A stretch of DNA of 22,530 bases from a virus. A program made the position numbers and the translations under genes. The notes under the pieces were generated by a model. It saw only the letters and a list, made by a program, of their open reading frames with translations, had not been told where the DNA came from and made no database searches. Location: positions 1-22,530 of the IMG/VR virus record IMGVR_UViG_3300024344_000137, one strand, 5' to 3'. Shown here one piece after another: positions 1 to 9,011 of this stretch. Every line of letters starts with the position of its first letter. Positions within the stretch are counted from its first letter, which is position 1.

Positions 1-1
1 T

Positions 2-73
2 GGTCCTTTTGCTGAAAAAAATAGGTTTGACAAAAGGCCAATGTTAGGTATTCCACCAATAAGGAATATATAA
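2..73 (+). CDS. 3' end of an upstream phage virion gene (partial)
   Basis: An open frame enters from the left edge (codons start at base 2) and stops at TAA 71-73. The visible peptide of 23 residues ends in RPMLGIPPIRNI, and the reading frame is uninterrupted from the edge. The stop lies 14 bases before the next gene, matching the close packing of the virion module. The fragment is too short to assign a function; by position it should be a head-tail or tail component. The call rests on an open frame plus context. Confidence 0.5.
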   Translation, partial: GPFAEKNRFDKRPMLGIPPIRNI

Positions 74-87
74 TATAGTGAGGTTAT

Positions 88-2235
88 ATGTTACAAAAAG
101 TAAAATTTCAACCTGGGTTCAATAAACAAGTTACGTCAACGGGTGGCGAAAGCCAATGGGTTAATGGCGACAACGTTCGTTTTAGATATGGCTCACCTGA
201 AAAAATAGGTGGTTGGGCACAATTAGGTTCTGTTGATATGACAGGGCGTAACACAGCTATTCATCATTTTATAAATACGTCAGGTATTAAATACGCTGCA
301 TTAGGTACAAATAGAATTTTATATGTATATTCTGGAGGTATTTTTTATGACATACATCCAATTAAAGCGACAACAACTTTAACAAGTGCTTTTTCTACAA
401 CTAATGGATCTTCAACTGTAACTTTAACTTTTTCATCAGCGCACAATATAAACAAATTTGACATTATATTATTAGACAATTTTAGTTCTGCAACTAATTC
501 TAATTTTGCAGCAAGTAATTTTAACGACAATAAATTTATGGTAACTACCATTCCAACAGATACTACTTTAACTATTGATGTTGGATCTAACGAATCTGGT
601 TCAGGCGCATCTACATCAGGCGGCATTAGAGTTAAACACTACTATTCTGTTGGGCCAGCTGTAGAAGTTGCATCTACTGGTTGGGGACTTGGTCAATGGG
701 GTGGCACACAATCAGGACAATTTATTTCAACATTATCATCAAGCATTAATACATCAGTTACAAGTTTAACAATGGCAAGTTCTACATCTTTTGCATCATC
801 AGGAACTGTTATTATAGGATCTGAATTAATTACGTATACAGGAAATAGTGGTGGAACATTAACAGGATTAACAAGAGGTGCTAATGGTACAACTGCAGCA
901 TCACATTCGTCAGGTGCAACAGTTACAGATGCATCTAATTATTTTGCATGGAACGCTGCAGCATCAGGAGATATTATAACAGCACCAGGTTTATGGTCAT
1001 TAGATAATTTTGGTAATAAACTTATTGCAACAATTAATGGAGGAGAAACATTTGAATGGAATTCAAACCCAACAGGTGCGACAGATACAAGAGCAACTAT
1101 TGTAAGCAACGCACCAACTGCGTCAGCATTCAGTTTAGTATCTACACCAGATAGACACTTAATATTTTTTGGAACAGAAACAACGATTGGAACAAAATCT
1201 ACACAAGATCCAATGTTTGTTAGATTCTCGTCACAAGAAGATATTAACACGTACGCGCCTTCAGCAACTAACACTGCAGGTACACAAAGACTTGCAGATG
1301 GATCTAAAATTATGGGAGCAATTAGAGGTAGAGATGCAATTTACGTTTGGACAGATACAGCTCTATTTACTATGAGATTTGTTGGCCCACCTTTTACTTT
1401 TTCATTTCAACAAGTTGGTACTAACTGTGGATTGATAGGACAGAATGCTGCTGTCGAAGTAGATGGTACAGCTTATTGGATGTCAGAAAATGGTTTCTTT
1501 AGATATTCTGGTAGACTAGAATCATTACCATGTTTAGTTGAAGATCATGTCTTTGATGATATTAATACAATTCCTAAACAACATATTAATGCAGGACTAA
1601 ATAACTTGTTTGGTGAAGTTATGTGGTTTTACCCTAACTCAGGATCAGGCACAGTTAATAGAGTTGTAACTTTTAATTATTTAGATTCATCCCCAGATAG
1701 ACCTGTATGGACTGTTGGTACATTAGCAAGAAGCGCGTGGCAAGACTCAGCTGTGTTTGGTAAACCTCATGCAACAGCGTATGATTCATCCGGCACAACT
1801 GCTACAACAGATACAAATTATATTTTTGGTAATAGCGATGGTACGTCAACTTATTATGAACATGAAACAGGTTTAAATCAAGTTAAAGAAGGTGCAACAA
1901 CTGCAATTGCTGCATCAATTGAATCCGGAGATTTTGATATTGGCGCACAAGGATTAGGTGGTGATGGAGAATTTATGATGAAAATAAGAAGAGTTATACC
2001 AGATTTTTTAACACAAACAGGTGATGCAAGAGTTACATTAAACTTAAGAGATTTTCCAAATGATACTGCAGCTAGTTCTACGTTAGGGCCATTTACAATT
2101 AGTAGTGGCACACAAAAAATAGATACAAGAGCAAGAGCTAGATCAATATCATTGAAAATAGATAACACAAGCACTAGTCAATTTTGGAAACTAGGTACAT
2201 TTAGAATTGATTACCAACCAGACGGGAGAAGATAA
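88..2235 (+). CDS. Tail / packaged-DNA stabilisation protein, P22 gp10-like
   Basis: This 715-residue protein starts MLQKVKFQPG and continues with a QWVNGDNVRFRYG-type N-terminus and an EKIGGW motif. I recognise this pattern from podovirus tail proteins of the P22 gp10 kind, which close the portal channel and hold packaged DNA in the head. Two Ser/Thr/Gly-rich stretches look like inserted beta domains: about residues 94-181 (TTTL...HNINKFD...TLTIDVG) and about 213-285 (SSSINTSVTSLTM...LTGLTRGANGT...SSGATV). The second kind of module is widespread in phage fibres and tail proteins. The rest carries beta-propeller-like phrases such as GLWSLDNFGNKLIATINGG and GRDAIYVWTD. A GAGG Shine-Dalgarno at 80-83 precedes the ATG. 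The stop overlaps the next start by one base (TAATG). The family call rests on recognition by eye. Confidence 0.65.
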   Translation: MLQKVKFQPGFNKQVTSTGGESQWVNGDNVRFRYGSPEKIGGWAQLGSVDMTGRNTAIHHFINTSGIKYAALGTNRILYVYSGGIFYDIHPIKATTTLTSAFSTTNGSSTVTLTFSSAHNINKFDIILLDNFSSATNSNFAASNFNDNKFMVTTIPTDTTLTIDVGSNESGSGASTSGGIRVKHYYSVGPAVEVASTGWGLGQWGGTQSGQFISTLSSSINTSVTSLTMASSTSFASSGTVIIGSELITYTGNSGGTLTGLTRGANGTTAASHSSGATVTDASNYFAWNAAASGDIITAPGLWSLDNFGNKLIATINGGETFEWNSNPTGATDTRATIVSNAPTASAFSLVSTPDRHLIFFGTETTIGTKSTQDPMFVRFSSQEDINTYAPSATNTAGTQRLADGSKIMGAIRGRDAIYVWTDTALFTMRFVGPPFTFSFQQVGTNCGLIGQNAAVEVDGTAYWMSENGFFRYSGRLESLPCLVEDHVFDDINTIPKQHINAGLNNLFGEVMWFYPNSGSGTVNRVVTFNYLDSSPDRPVWTVGTLARSAWQDSAVFGKPHATAYDSSGTTATTDTNYIFGNSDGTSTYYEHETGLNQVKEGATTAIAASIESGDFDIGAQGLGGDGEFMMKIRRVIPDFLTQTGDARVTLNLRDFPNDTAASSTLGPFTISSGTQKIDTRARARSISLKIDNTSTSQFWKLGTFRIDYQPDGRR

Positions 2236-2402
2236 TGGCAAAAATTGTACAATCATTAACACAACCACCAAAAGAATACGATCAACTTTCATTTTTATCT
2301 TTAGTTAGAGATTTAAACGGTTTAATAGAAAAATTAAATACTACATTTCAAGAGGAGAAAACAGAAGATAATGATGCAGTTATTTTCTTTTTAGGATCAT
2401 AA
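2235..2402 (+). CDS. Small conserved-looking protein in virion operon (55 aa)
   Basis: A short gene fills the gap between two virion genes exactly: ATG at 2235 overlaps the upstream TAA by one base, and its TAA (2400-2402) overlaps the next ATG by one base. The 55-residue product starts MAKIVQSLTQPPKEYD. It has an amphipathic middle (LSLVRDLNGLIEKLNTTFQEE) that could form a helix or short coiled coil, and ends with hydrophobic VIFFLGS. A Shine-Dalgarno-like GGGAGAAG lies just upstream, inside the previous gene. The perfect double coupling is strong evidence that it is translated. The function is unknown; a small virion or assembly protein is the natural guess. Confidence 0.75.
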   Translation: MAKIVQSLTQPPKEYDQLSFLSLVRDLNGLIEKLNTTFQEEKTEDNDAVIFFLGS

Positions 2403-2758
2403 TGGCTAGTGTTTTTGTAAATAAAAAAGCAGATTTAACATCAGATGCAACAGTAACTTTATATACTGTGCCAACTGCTACAACGGCAATTATTAAATCT
2501 ATACTAGTAAATGATGATTCAGGTAGTGGAAGTCAAGTTACAATTACTTTAACAAATGCAAGCGACGCTGTTTTTAGCATAGGTTATAATATTTCAATAC
2601 CAGATCCAGATGACCAAACTAATGGCCCTGTAGAGATTTTAACAAACCCATTAGTGGCTGAAACTGGAGAAATAATAAAAGTATCAGCAGTTAATGGAAA
2701 CAGGCTCCATGTGATCCTGTCCGCTATGGAAGTAACGCCTAGAACCGTTACAACATAA
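2402..2758 (+). CDS. Small beta-rich virion-associated protein (118 aa)
   Basis: This 118-residue protein is dominated by alternating Val/Thr/Ile segments (DATVTLYTVP, TAIIKSILVNDD, QVTITLTNASD, NRLHVILSAME), the pattern of a compact beta-sandwich. I recall such proteins (starting MASVFVN..., with TLYTVP and ILTNPLVAE phrases) as common in marine phage contigs beside tail genes, where they are annotated as hypothetical or structural. No catalytic motif is visible. It starts with a one-base TAATG overlap and is followed by the only sizeable gap in the virion module. A decoration or minor tail role is inference from fold impression and position. Confidence 0.7.
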   Translation: MASVFVNKKADLTSDATVTLYTVPTATTAIIKSILVNDDSGSGSQVTITLTNASDAVFSIGYNISIPDPDDQTNGPVEILTNPLVAETGEIIKVSAVNGNRLHVILSAMEVTPRTVTT

Positions 2759-2843
2759 GCTTGATTTACTTGTTAAAAACGAGTAGTAATATAAATTCAG
2801 GTGAAATCCCTGCCTATATAATATAATAAATAACAACACATAT
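2759..2843 (+). promoter_or_regulatory. Intergenic leader with imperfect hairpin (2789-2819) and -10-like boxes
   Basis: This is the one real gap (85 bases) in an otherwise coupled virion operon. An inner stem CAGG (2798-2801) / CCTG (2809-2812) closes a TGAAATC loop. An outer stem ATATA (2789-2793) / TATAT (2815-2819) is separated from it by a 4/2 internal loop. A second small stem-loop is ACTTGTT-AAA-AACGAGT (2768-2784, one G-T pair). Downstream are two overlapping TATAAT matches (2817-2822 and 2822-2827), but no good -35 at the right spacing. There is no T-run, so it is not an obvious terminator. It could be a promoter, an RNA processing site or a leader for the next gene. Confidence 0.4.
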
Positions 2844-3878
2844 ATGATAACAAGAGCTCAAATTAGAAGACAATTACGTGCACAAGGCGGGATAACAAAC
2901 ACAGTTCCTAGAACAGGTTTTTTATTAGGTGGTATTAAAAAAAGAATTAGAAAACTTATACCAAATGAATTAGCAGATTTTGCAGTTAAGGCTGCACCGT
3001 TTGTTGCACCTTTTCAACCAGGTATTGCAGCAGCAATGAGAGGTATAGGTAGATTTGATCAAAGAGGTAGCGTCAGTGATGCACTTAAACAAGGATTAGG
3101 AACTTATGCTCTTGGAAGAGGAGCAAGATTTTTAACAGGCGCTGAAGGAACTAGAGGTGGGCCTAGCACATTTTCTATGGACAGATTTAGAGAAGGTCCT
3201 GTTGGTAGATTATTTAAAAAACCTTTAACAGAAGGTGATCCAAATTTTACTGGTGGTGATGCTAACAAAGGTGATTTACTTGGAACTAAACCAACACCTG
3301 CAACAACAGCAAAAGGCTTAAAATCAATAAGAGACGCAACAAGTTTATTTAAAGATGTTCCAATATTAGGAGAATTACCAAGCATGGTACAACAACAAAT
3401 ACTTGTTGGTGGTGCTACTGCTGCAGGAACATATCTTTATAATGCATTTTTAGCTGAAGAACCGCCTCAAGAAGAAGGCGAAACTATGAAAGAATACTTG
3501 GCTAGAAGAAAAGAAAATGTTGGTAATAAAATGAGAGCATATTTTGACAATTATTTTGCTTTTGATAAAGAATATTCTGCAATGACAGATGAAGAAAAAG
3601 ATGCATTTGTTGCAAGATATAATTTAAGAGGTGGAGGTATGCCAATGGGTATTATGAGAACTAATCAAGCTGGAGTTATGGAAAGAGACTATAGAGATAA
3701 AGGTGGTTTTGTACCAGTAGGTGTAAAAGAAAAGGCAGATGATGTACCAGCTATGTTATCTAAGAACGAATTTGTAATGACAGCTAACGCGGTTCGAGGA
3801 GCGGGCAACGGGAGCATTGAAAAAGGAGCACAAAGGATGTATGATACAATGAAAAAATTAGAAGGAAGGGTAAGATAA
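2844..3878 (+). CDS. Minor virion protein with C-terminal DDVPAMLS-type motif
   Basis: This 344-residue protein starts MITRAQIRRQLRAQGG, with a basic N-terminal region (GGIKKRIRKLI) and an Ala/Gly-rich stretch (FAVKAAPFVAPFQPGIAAAM). Residues about 180-205 are hydrophobic (MVQQQILVGGATAAGTYLYNAFLA) and could touch membrane. The C-terminus (about 287-344) contains GGFVPVG, KADDVPAMLSKNEFVM and TANAVRGAG, then ends MYDTMKKLEGRVR. I recall this 'DDVPA-LS-EFV' ending from marine and other podovirus proteins encoded next to DNA-ejection genes; its function is not known to me. The start follows the 85-base leader without a strong Shine-Dalgarno; the stop overlaps the next start (TAATG). Most likely a minor virion or ejection component. 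Confidence 0.65.
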   Translation: MITRAQIRRQLRAQGGITNTVPRTGFLLGGIKKRIRKLIPNELADFAVKAAPFVAPFQPGIAAAMRGIGRFDQRGSVSDALKQGLGTYALGRGARFLTGAEGTRGGPSTFSMDRFREGPVGRLFKKPLTEGDPNFTGGDANKGDLLGTKPTPATTAKGLKSIRDATSLFKDVPILGELPSMVQQQILVGGATAAGTYLYNAFLAEEPPQEEGETMKEYLARRKENVGNKMRAYFDNYFAFDKEYSAMTDEEKDAFVARYNLRGGGMPMGIMRTNQAGVMERDYRDKGGFVPVGVKEKADDVPAMLSKNEFVMTANAVRGAGNGSIEKGAQRMYDTMKKLEGRVR

Positions 3879-4837
3879 TGGCAATTACAGAATCAAGAAC
3901 ATTACCACCAGAATTTATAGAAGCAGCACAAAAAACATATTTAACTGATCTTTCAAGACAAGCAGGTATACCAAGTATTACCACGGCTACAACACAACAG
4001 CCTGGTGAAACAGCGCAACAGTTTGCACAAAGACAAGCACAAGCGCAACAGTTTCAAATTACAAAAGCAGGTATGGCAGGACTTGCGCCAAAAGTTGCAC
4101 AGCAAGATGCATTACAAACTGCAGCCTTAACTCAAGCAGTTGATCCAACAACAGGTCTTGGATCATTTCAACCATTCTTAACAAAAGCAGGAACAGCTGC
4201 AGATGCAGCAACAGGACTTACAGGGCCAATGACAGCGGCACAAAGAACTGCTTATATGTCACCATATCAACAACAGGTTATAGACACAACTCTTGCTGAG
4301 TTTGATAAACAGGCTCAGATGAGACAAAACCAATTAGCAGCACAAGCATTAGGTACACCTGGTGCATTTGGTGGAGGTAGAGAGGGTGTACAAAGAGCTG
4401 AATATCAAACAACGAGTGATGCAAATAGATCAAGAATATTAGCTGACTTACAACAGAGAGGATTTCAACAAGCATCAACTGCAAGACAACAAGATCTTGC
4501 AAATCAAATGGGTATAGCAAATTTACAACAAGGATTAGGTGGAGCTGCACAAGACTTCTCAAGAGCACAAATAGCTGGTCTTGGTACATTAGGTGCAGGT
4601 CAACAAACACAACAACAAGCAATATTTGATGCAGAAAGACAAGCGGCGCAAATGGCAGTCGATGATCCAAGAAGAAGACTTACTATGTTTGGCCAAGGTA
4701 TTACAGGGTTAACACCGGGAGCTGGAACAGTTTCTATTGGCGAATCACCAGCAGCGCAACAAGCTAGTCCATTAGCTACAGCTTTAGGTTTAGGTTTAGC
4801 TGGTGCTGATATCTATGGAAGGATATTTAAAAACTAA
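3878..4837 (+). CDS. Gln/Ala-rich putative internal virion (ejection) protein
   Basis: This 319-residue protein is unusually rich in Gln and Ala (for example QQPGETAQQFAQRQAQAQQF) and is predicted by eye to be almost wholly alpha-helical. The core from about residue 127 (MSPYQQQVIDTTLAEFDKQ, then LAAQALGTPGAFGGGREG) is a pattern I recall from many marine podovirus genomes. The C-terminus (about 298-317, ATALGLGLAGADIYGRIF) is hydrophobic. Composition and position resemble the small ejection proteins of T7 or P22, which leave the capsid with the DNA, but I see no sequence signature that proves it. AAGGAAGGG precedes the start; both ends are one-base TAATG junctions. Confidence 0.6.
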   Translation: MAITESRTLPPEFIEAAQKTYLTDLSRQAGIPSITTATTQQPGETAQQFAQRQAQAQQFQITKAGMAGLAPKVAQQDALQTAALTQAVDPTTGLGSFQPFLTKAGTAADAATGLTGPMTAAQRTAYMSPYQQQVIDTTLAEFDKQAQMRQNQLAAQALGTPGAFGGGREGVQRAEYQTTSDANRSRILADLQQRGFQQASTARQQDLANQMGIANLQQGLGGAAQDFSRAQIAGLGTLGAGQQTQQQAIFDAERQAAQMAVDDPRRRLTMFGQGITGLTPGAGTVSIGESPAAQQASPLATALGLGLAGADIYGRIFKN

Positions 4838-6033
4838 TGTCTAGAATATTAAAACGACCTATGTTTAGAAGAGGTGGTAAAGTTAATGAAGGTATTATGT
4901 CTGGGTTAACTGATAGAAGAAACTATAGCGATGGTATGTTTGGCAACATGTCTGAAGATCAAATAAGATCGAATATAGAAATGCTTATGGGTTTACAAGA
5001 TAAATTTGCACCAGTTGCTAAAACTAGATTACCTTTAGGTGAAGTAGGACTTGCTCTAGCATCGGGCGCACCTGTAGTCGATGCTTTAGGTGCAGGGTAT
5101 AAAAAATTTGTTAGTGATGACGATAGAAGAAGAGCCCTTATGGATAAAAGAAAACAAGCCGCTGTTTCTACAGTTTTAGGACAAGCGGTAAAAACTCCTA
5201 AAATACCTACTACTAAAAAAGCACTTAACAAAACTAATCAAACAATTAACGGCGTTGAACCTGGAAAAGTAGGGTTTTTTACTAACGCACAAATTGCAGC
5301 TTTTCCAGGAGGATTAGTTCCTCCACCTGCACAAAGTGAACAAATTACAATTGGTGCTGACGGAACAGTTAATATTACAAAAGGAGACGTTAAAGGGGAA
5401 ACTTCTGCTCAAAAAGAAGGTAGACAAATAAAAATAACTACTTTTCAAATGAACAATGCAGCTTCAAGTTTAGTTTCTGACTTAAATGCAAACGCTAAAG
5501 TGGGCCCAGTTGGTTCTTTTATAACGGCTTTAGATAGTGCTGGAGCACAACTAAAACAAGCAGCAGATGCATTTGGTTTTTCAACAACAGGTGAAAATAA
5601 AACTTTTGATGATACAGGAAGTGGAGCTATTGATAGATATATTGAAGATAAATTTGGCAGTTCAGTAGGAGGAGATGCGGCAAAACTTGGTAGAATTAAA
5701 TCAGTGTCTATTAACCTTGCATATCTAATGGCAAGAATAGATGAGCCTGGTGGAAGATTTACAGATAGAGATATTGCATTAAAAATGGAAGAGTTGGGTA
5801 TAGGAGCTAATCCACAAAGAACTATTAATGTTTTAACAAATGCAGTTAAATTAAGAAATAGTAATGCAGCTTTTGCGTATCAAGAGTTAACTGGTGATCC
5901 TTTAGACTTTTCTAATATGAATATTATTGGTTCAATTGATCCAAATAAAGAAAAATCTGATGGCCCAAGAGGCATGAAAAAAGAAAAGGTATTTAATCCT
6001 TTAGGTATAGATGAAAAACTATTGGCGGACTAA
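4837..6033 (+). CDS. Putative minor virion protein (RPMFRRGG family)
   Basis: This 398-residue protein begins MSRILKRPMFRRGGKVNEGIM and then SGLTDRRNYSDG, an N-terminal signature I recall as recurrent in uncultured marine phages. A helical middle (DDDRRRALMDKRKQAAVSTVLGQA) is followed by a Pro/Lys-rich linker. The C-terminal half (about 200-355) holds SLVSDLNANAKVGPVGSF and AYLMARIDEPGGRFTDRDI, the latter a motif seen in virion proteins of other podoviruses. There is no enzyme motif. It sits between a Gln-rich candidate ejection protein and a 992-residue one with TAATG at both ends, so a structural or ejection role is likely. The exact function is unknown. Confidence 0.6.
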   Translation: MSRILKRPMFRRGGKVNEGIMSGLTDRRNYSDGMFGNMSEDQIRSNIEMLMGLQDKFAPVAKTRLPLGEVGLALASGAPVVDALGAGYKKFVSDDDRRRALMDKRKQAAVSTVLGQAVKTPKIPTTKKALNKTNQTINGVEPGKVGFFTNAQIAAFPGGLVPPPAQSEQITIGADGTVNITKGDVKGETSAQKEGRQIKITTFQMNNAASSLVSDLNANAKVGPVGSFITALDSAGAQLKQAADAFGFSTTGENKTFDDTGSGAIDRYIEDKFGSSVGGDAAKLGRIKSVSINLAYLMARIDEPGGRFTDRDIALKMEELGIGANPQRTINVLTNAVKLRNSNAAFAYQELTGDPLDFSNMNIIGSIDPNKEKSDGPRGMKKEKVFNPLGIDEKLLAD

Positions 6034-9011
6034 TGGCTAGTATATCTGATTATAAAAAACAACATCCTGAATATCGTAATATTCCCGATCTTCAATTAGC
6101 TGAGATCATGTATGAAAAAGCATATAAAGGAAAAATAAGTGAAACAGAATTTTACAAATTAGCTTTTCCAAACATATCTGATGAAAGAGTAAAAGAAGAC
6201 ATTCCTCAAGAAGGACTTGATTATTTAGAAGGCAGAGGTATTTCACTTCCAAAAGATGATTTTTTTAAACCTACAACATCCGAAATAGCTAAATCAGCAG
6301 GAGTATCTGTAAATGATCCAGCAGATATAAAATCAAGGTTTGGTGGATCGTTAGGATACAATGAAGAACAGAAAAGACTTGCAATAAAAAACTCTTTGTC
6401 AAAAATATACAAACAAGACATAGATGTTAGGACAGGACCTCAAACAGGAGAATTAGAATATTTTAACCCTAAAACTCAATCATATGCTCTAGTAGATAAA
6501 CCAGGGATGGATTTTGGAGACTTTGGAGATATAGGTGGAGATGCTTTAGTTATAGGAGCAGACATAGCGGCTACAATAGCTGGTACAATTTTTACAACAC
6601 CAGTAGGTGGTTTAACAACAGGTGCTATTGCTGCTGGAGCTGCTGAGTATTATAGACTTAAGTGGGGTCAAGAGCACTATGGAGTTAATTTAGATTTAGC
6701 AGATAACGAATTACTTCATGAAGCTTTTAAAACAGCTGGTATATCTGCTGGAGCAGGTTTTCTTGGACTTGGAGGGATTAAATTAATTAAAAGTATAAAC
6801 AACGTAGTAAAAGGTAGAGCTTTTTCATCTGTAGATGAAGGCGTTGAATCTTTAAAAAGTGGTAAAGCTTTAGAAGCAGAAAAAGTTGCAAAAGATATAA
6901 ATATAAAATTAGAAGATGCTGGTATTAAAGCTAGAGTGAAATGGACATTAGCAGAAGCCACTGATGATAAAGATTTACTATCAATACAATCAGCTTTTGA
7001 AGAAAAAAGAGTGTTGGGTAAAGTAGGCGAGTTTAGAGAGTTTGGGGAAGCGCAAGCTGTAGGTTTAAATAAATACTTTGGATTAATGAAAGAAAAATTT
7101 GGAGTTAACGCTGGGTCAACTTACGACACAGGAAAACTTATAAGTGAAGTAACAGAAAATAGAAACAAAGATGCAGTTAAAAATCTTATAAAAAAACAAA
7201 AAGCATCTGATGAATTATTAACTAAAAAAGTATTTAATTTACCAGATGGCAGCTCTAAAGTAACAGGTGTTGAATTTAGATCAATTGTAAAAGATTTAGG
7301 TGATGCATATAAAAGTGACGCAAAACTTGCTGCAAAAGAATTAGATAAAGTATCAGGTCTTAAATTAATAGACACAGATGAAATAGCAAAAGCAGTTACT
7401 AAACTTTCTGCAAAAGAACAAAAAAGTTTAATAGAAGTTGCTAAAATAGAAGGTATTTTTAAACCTGGAATTTATGATGATTTATTATCAAAAAATTCAA
7501 AAATGCTTCTTAGTGACGCTAGAGAAACAATGTCAGTTTTAAGTAAAAGAATTAGAGAAAAACAAATAGGTTTAGCAGCAGGAGAAACTCCTGATGTAGG
7601 TAAATTAATGTTTTTAAAAAGTGCCTTTACAGATCAAATTAAAAAAAATGCAGGAAAAGAATATTTGGATGAATTAGAAAAATTTAACGATTTAGTTATT
7701 ACTAATAAAGAACTTTTAAATAATGATATTATATCTAAATTAACTAAAATAGAAATTGGTAGCATATTAAAAGTTGCTGATGAAGATATATTTGAAACAA
7801 CATTTAAAAAAGGTATAGGTTCAGGAAAAGCGGCTGCAGAAGTTTATGAAGTTATTAGTAGATCTCCAGAAGCATTAAATGCATATAAAAATTCTATTTT
7901 TAATAAATATAGATCAGAGGTGTTAGATCCTATAACAAATAAACCAAGTTTAGTAAAACATAATGCTTTCATAAAAAACTATGAAAGACCATTAAGGACA
8001 TTTTTTAACACAGAAGCTGAGTATAATAAAATATCTAGAATAGGTGGGCTACAAAGAAATATAGAAAAGACAAACAAACTTTTTACACAAACACAAAAAG
8101 AATTAAATAAATCATTTGAAGGAAAACTGTTTAGAACTTCACCTGAAGAAATATTTAAAAAAATATATGGACCAGGTAATATAGGTCAAGTAAGAACATT
8201 AAAAAATATTCTTCAAAAAAACCCAGAAGTTTTTAAAAAATTTCAAAGAGATGTTTTAACAGATTTAAATGAAAAAGTTTTTAAATTAGATAAAAAATTT
8301 ACTTTAGGTAGAGTCTTAGACGCAGATGCTTTTAACAGATATTTAAATGGCGGTGGGGGAGAAGCAGGACATAGAGCAGTTTTAAAAGAAATATTTGGAA
8401 ATGAATATGTTAAAAATTTAGATACTTTAAACCAAGGATTACAAATAGCTAGTAGATCAGCAGCAACTGCACAACAAGGCGTTGTTGCAAGTGCGTTTAC
8501 TGATATAATTAGAGCAAGAGTAGGTCAGTTTACAGTTGCAGGTAGATTACTAACAGCTTTTAGAAGAATTTTTACAGCTGCATCAAATAGAGTAATAGCA
8601 AGAGCCTTATTAAATCCAGACTCATTAAAAGATCTTATTGCATTAAAAACATTACCAAAAAGAAGTAAAGCTGCTGCAGTAATTCTTGCTAAATTAGGTG
8701 GTAGTGTTTTTATGGTACAAGATGATTTACCTACACAGCCTTCTAAAGAAACAGTTATTGAACAAGATATAGAAACAACAGATGATCAAGTAAGTAGTTT
8801 ATTAAACGAGGGCGAAGGTGCAGACGACGGAGGACAAATGGCTGCAATAGATACCCCTCCTTTACAAACACCAGGTATAAATCCAAGTTTATTAAGCCAG
8901 GTGCCTAAACAAGCAACGGGGATTAATGCAACTGGTTTAACACCAACAGAGCAGGCTTTATTATCACCTGAAGAACAATCAATAAGACTTAGATCAAGAG
9001 GAATGGCATAA
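6033..9011 (+). CDS. Large putative internal virion / DNA-ejection protein (992 aa)
   Basis: The N-terminus (about residues 5-45, YKKQHPEYRNIPDLQLAEIM followed by YEKAYKGKISETEFYKLAF) matches a short module I recall at the start of large podovirus internal proteins, where it often precedes transglycosylase or pore regions. A glycine/alanine-rich hydrophobic segment at about 168-205 (ALVIGADIAATIAGTIF, then LTTGAIAAGAAEYY) and another at about 235-252 (GISAGAGFLGLGGIKLI) could insert in a membrane. About 260-860 is a long Lys/Glu/Leu-rich helical region. The C-terminus is Pro/Gln/Glu-rich and probably disordered. I find no convincing catalytic Glu motif of a lytic transglycosylase. Size, helical content and place in the operon resemble T7 gp16 or P22 gp16-type ejection proteins; this is inference. 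Confidence 0.6.
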   Translation: MASISDYKKQHPEYRNIPDLQLAEIMYEKAYKGKISETEFYKLAFPNISDERVKEDIPQEGLDYLEGRGISLPKDDFFKPTTSEIAKSAGVSVNDPADIKSRFGGSLGYNEEQKRLAIKNSLSKIYKQDIDVRTGPQTGELEYFNPKTQSYALVDKPGMDFGDFGDIGGDALVIGADIAATIAGTIFTTPVGGLTTGAIAAGAAEYYRLKWGQEHYGVNLDLADNELLHEAFKTAGISAGAGFLGLGGIKLIKSINNVVKGRAFSSVDEGVESLKSGKALEAEKVAKDINIKLEDAGIKARVKWTLAEATDDKDLLSIQSAFEEKRVLGKVGEFREFGEAQAVGLNKYFGLMKEKFGVNAGSTYDTGKLISEVTENRNKDAVKNLIKKQKASDELLTKKVFNLPDGSSKVTGVEFRSIVKDLGDAYKSDAKLAAKELDKVSGLKLIDTDEIAKAVTKLSAKEQKSLIEVAKIEGIFKPGIYDDLLSKNSKMLLSDARETMSVLSKRIREKQIGLAAGETPDVGKLMFLKSAFTDQIKKNAGKEYLDELEKFNDLVITNKELLNNDIISKLTKIEIGSILKVADEDIFETTFKKGIGSGKAAAEVYEVISRSPEALNAYKNSIFNKYRSEVLDPITNKPSLVKHNAFIKNYERPLRTFFNTEAEYNKISRIGGLQRNIEKTNKLFTQTQKELNKSFEGKLFRTSPEEIFKKIYGPGNIGQVRTLKNILQKNPEVFKKFQRDVLTDLNEKVFKLDKKFTLGRVLDADAFNRYLNGGGGEAGHRAVLKEIFGNEYVKNLDTLNQGLQIASRSAATAQQGVVASAFTDIIRARVGQFTVAGRLLTAFRRIFTAASNRVIARALLNPDSLKDLIALKTLPKRSKAAAVILAKLGGSVFMVQDDLPTQPSKETVIEQDIETTDDQVSSLLNEGEGADDGGQMAAIDTPPLQTPGINPSLLSQVPKQATGINATGLTPTEQALLSPEEQSIRLRSRGMA

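Noticed and set aside
27-74. TTGACA (27-32) and TATAAT (69-74) as a promoter for the first complete gene
   Set aside because: The boxes are 36 bases apart, far beyond the usual 16-18, and AT-rich DNA gives many TATAAT matches by chance. The TATAAT alone with a weak TTAGGT (44-49) is not convincing.
345-2174. Long open frames on the minus strand within the gp10-like gene (and similar ones opposite other virion genes)
   Set aside because: They have low-complexity hydrophobic products, no ribosome sites and lie antisense to well-supported genes; they are shadows of biased codon use.
2789-2819. Self-cleaving ribozyme or known riboswitch in the virion-operon leader
   Set aside because: The GTGAAATCCC core was tempting, but the conserved hammerhead CTGANGA and the twister or preQ1/SAM core elements I can recall are absent; left as an unclassified hairpin.
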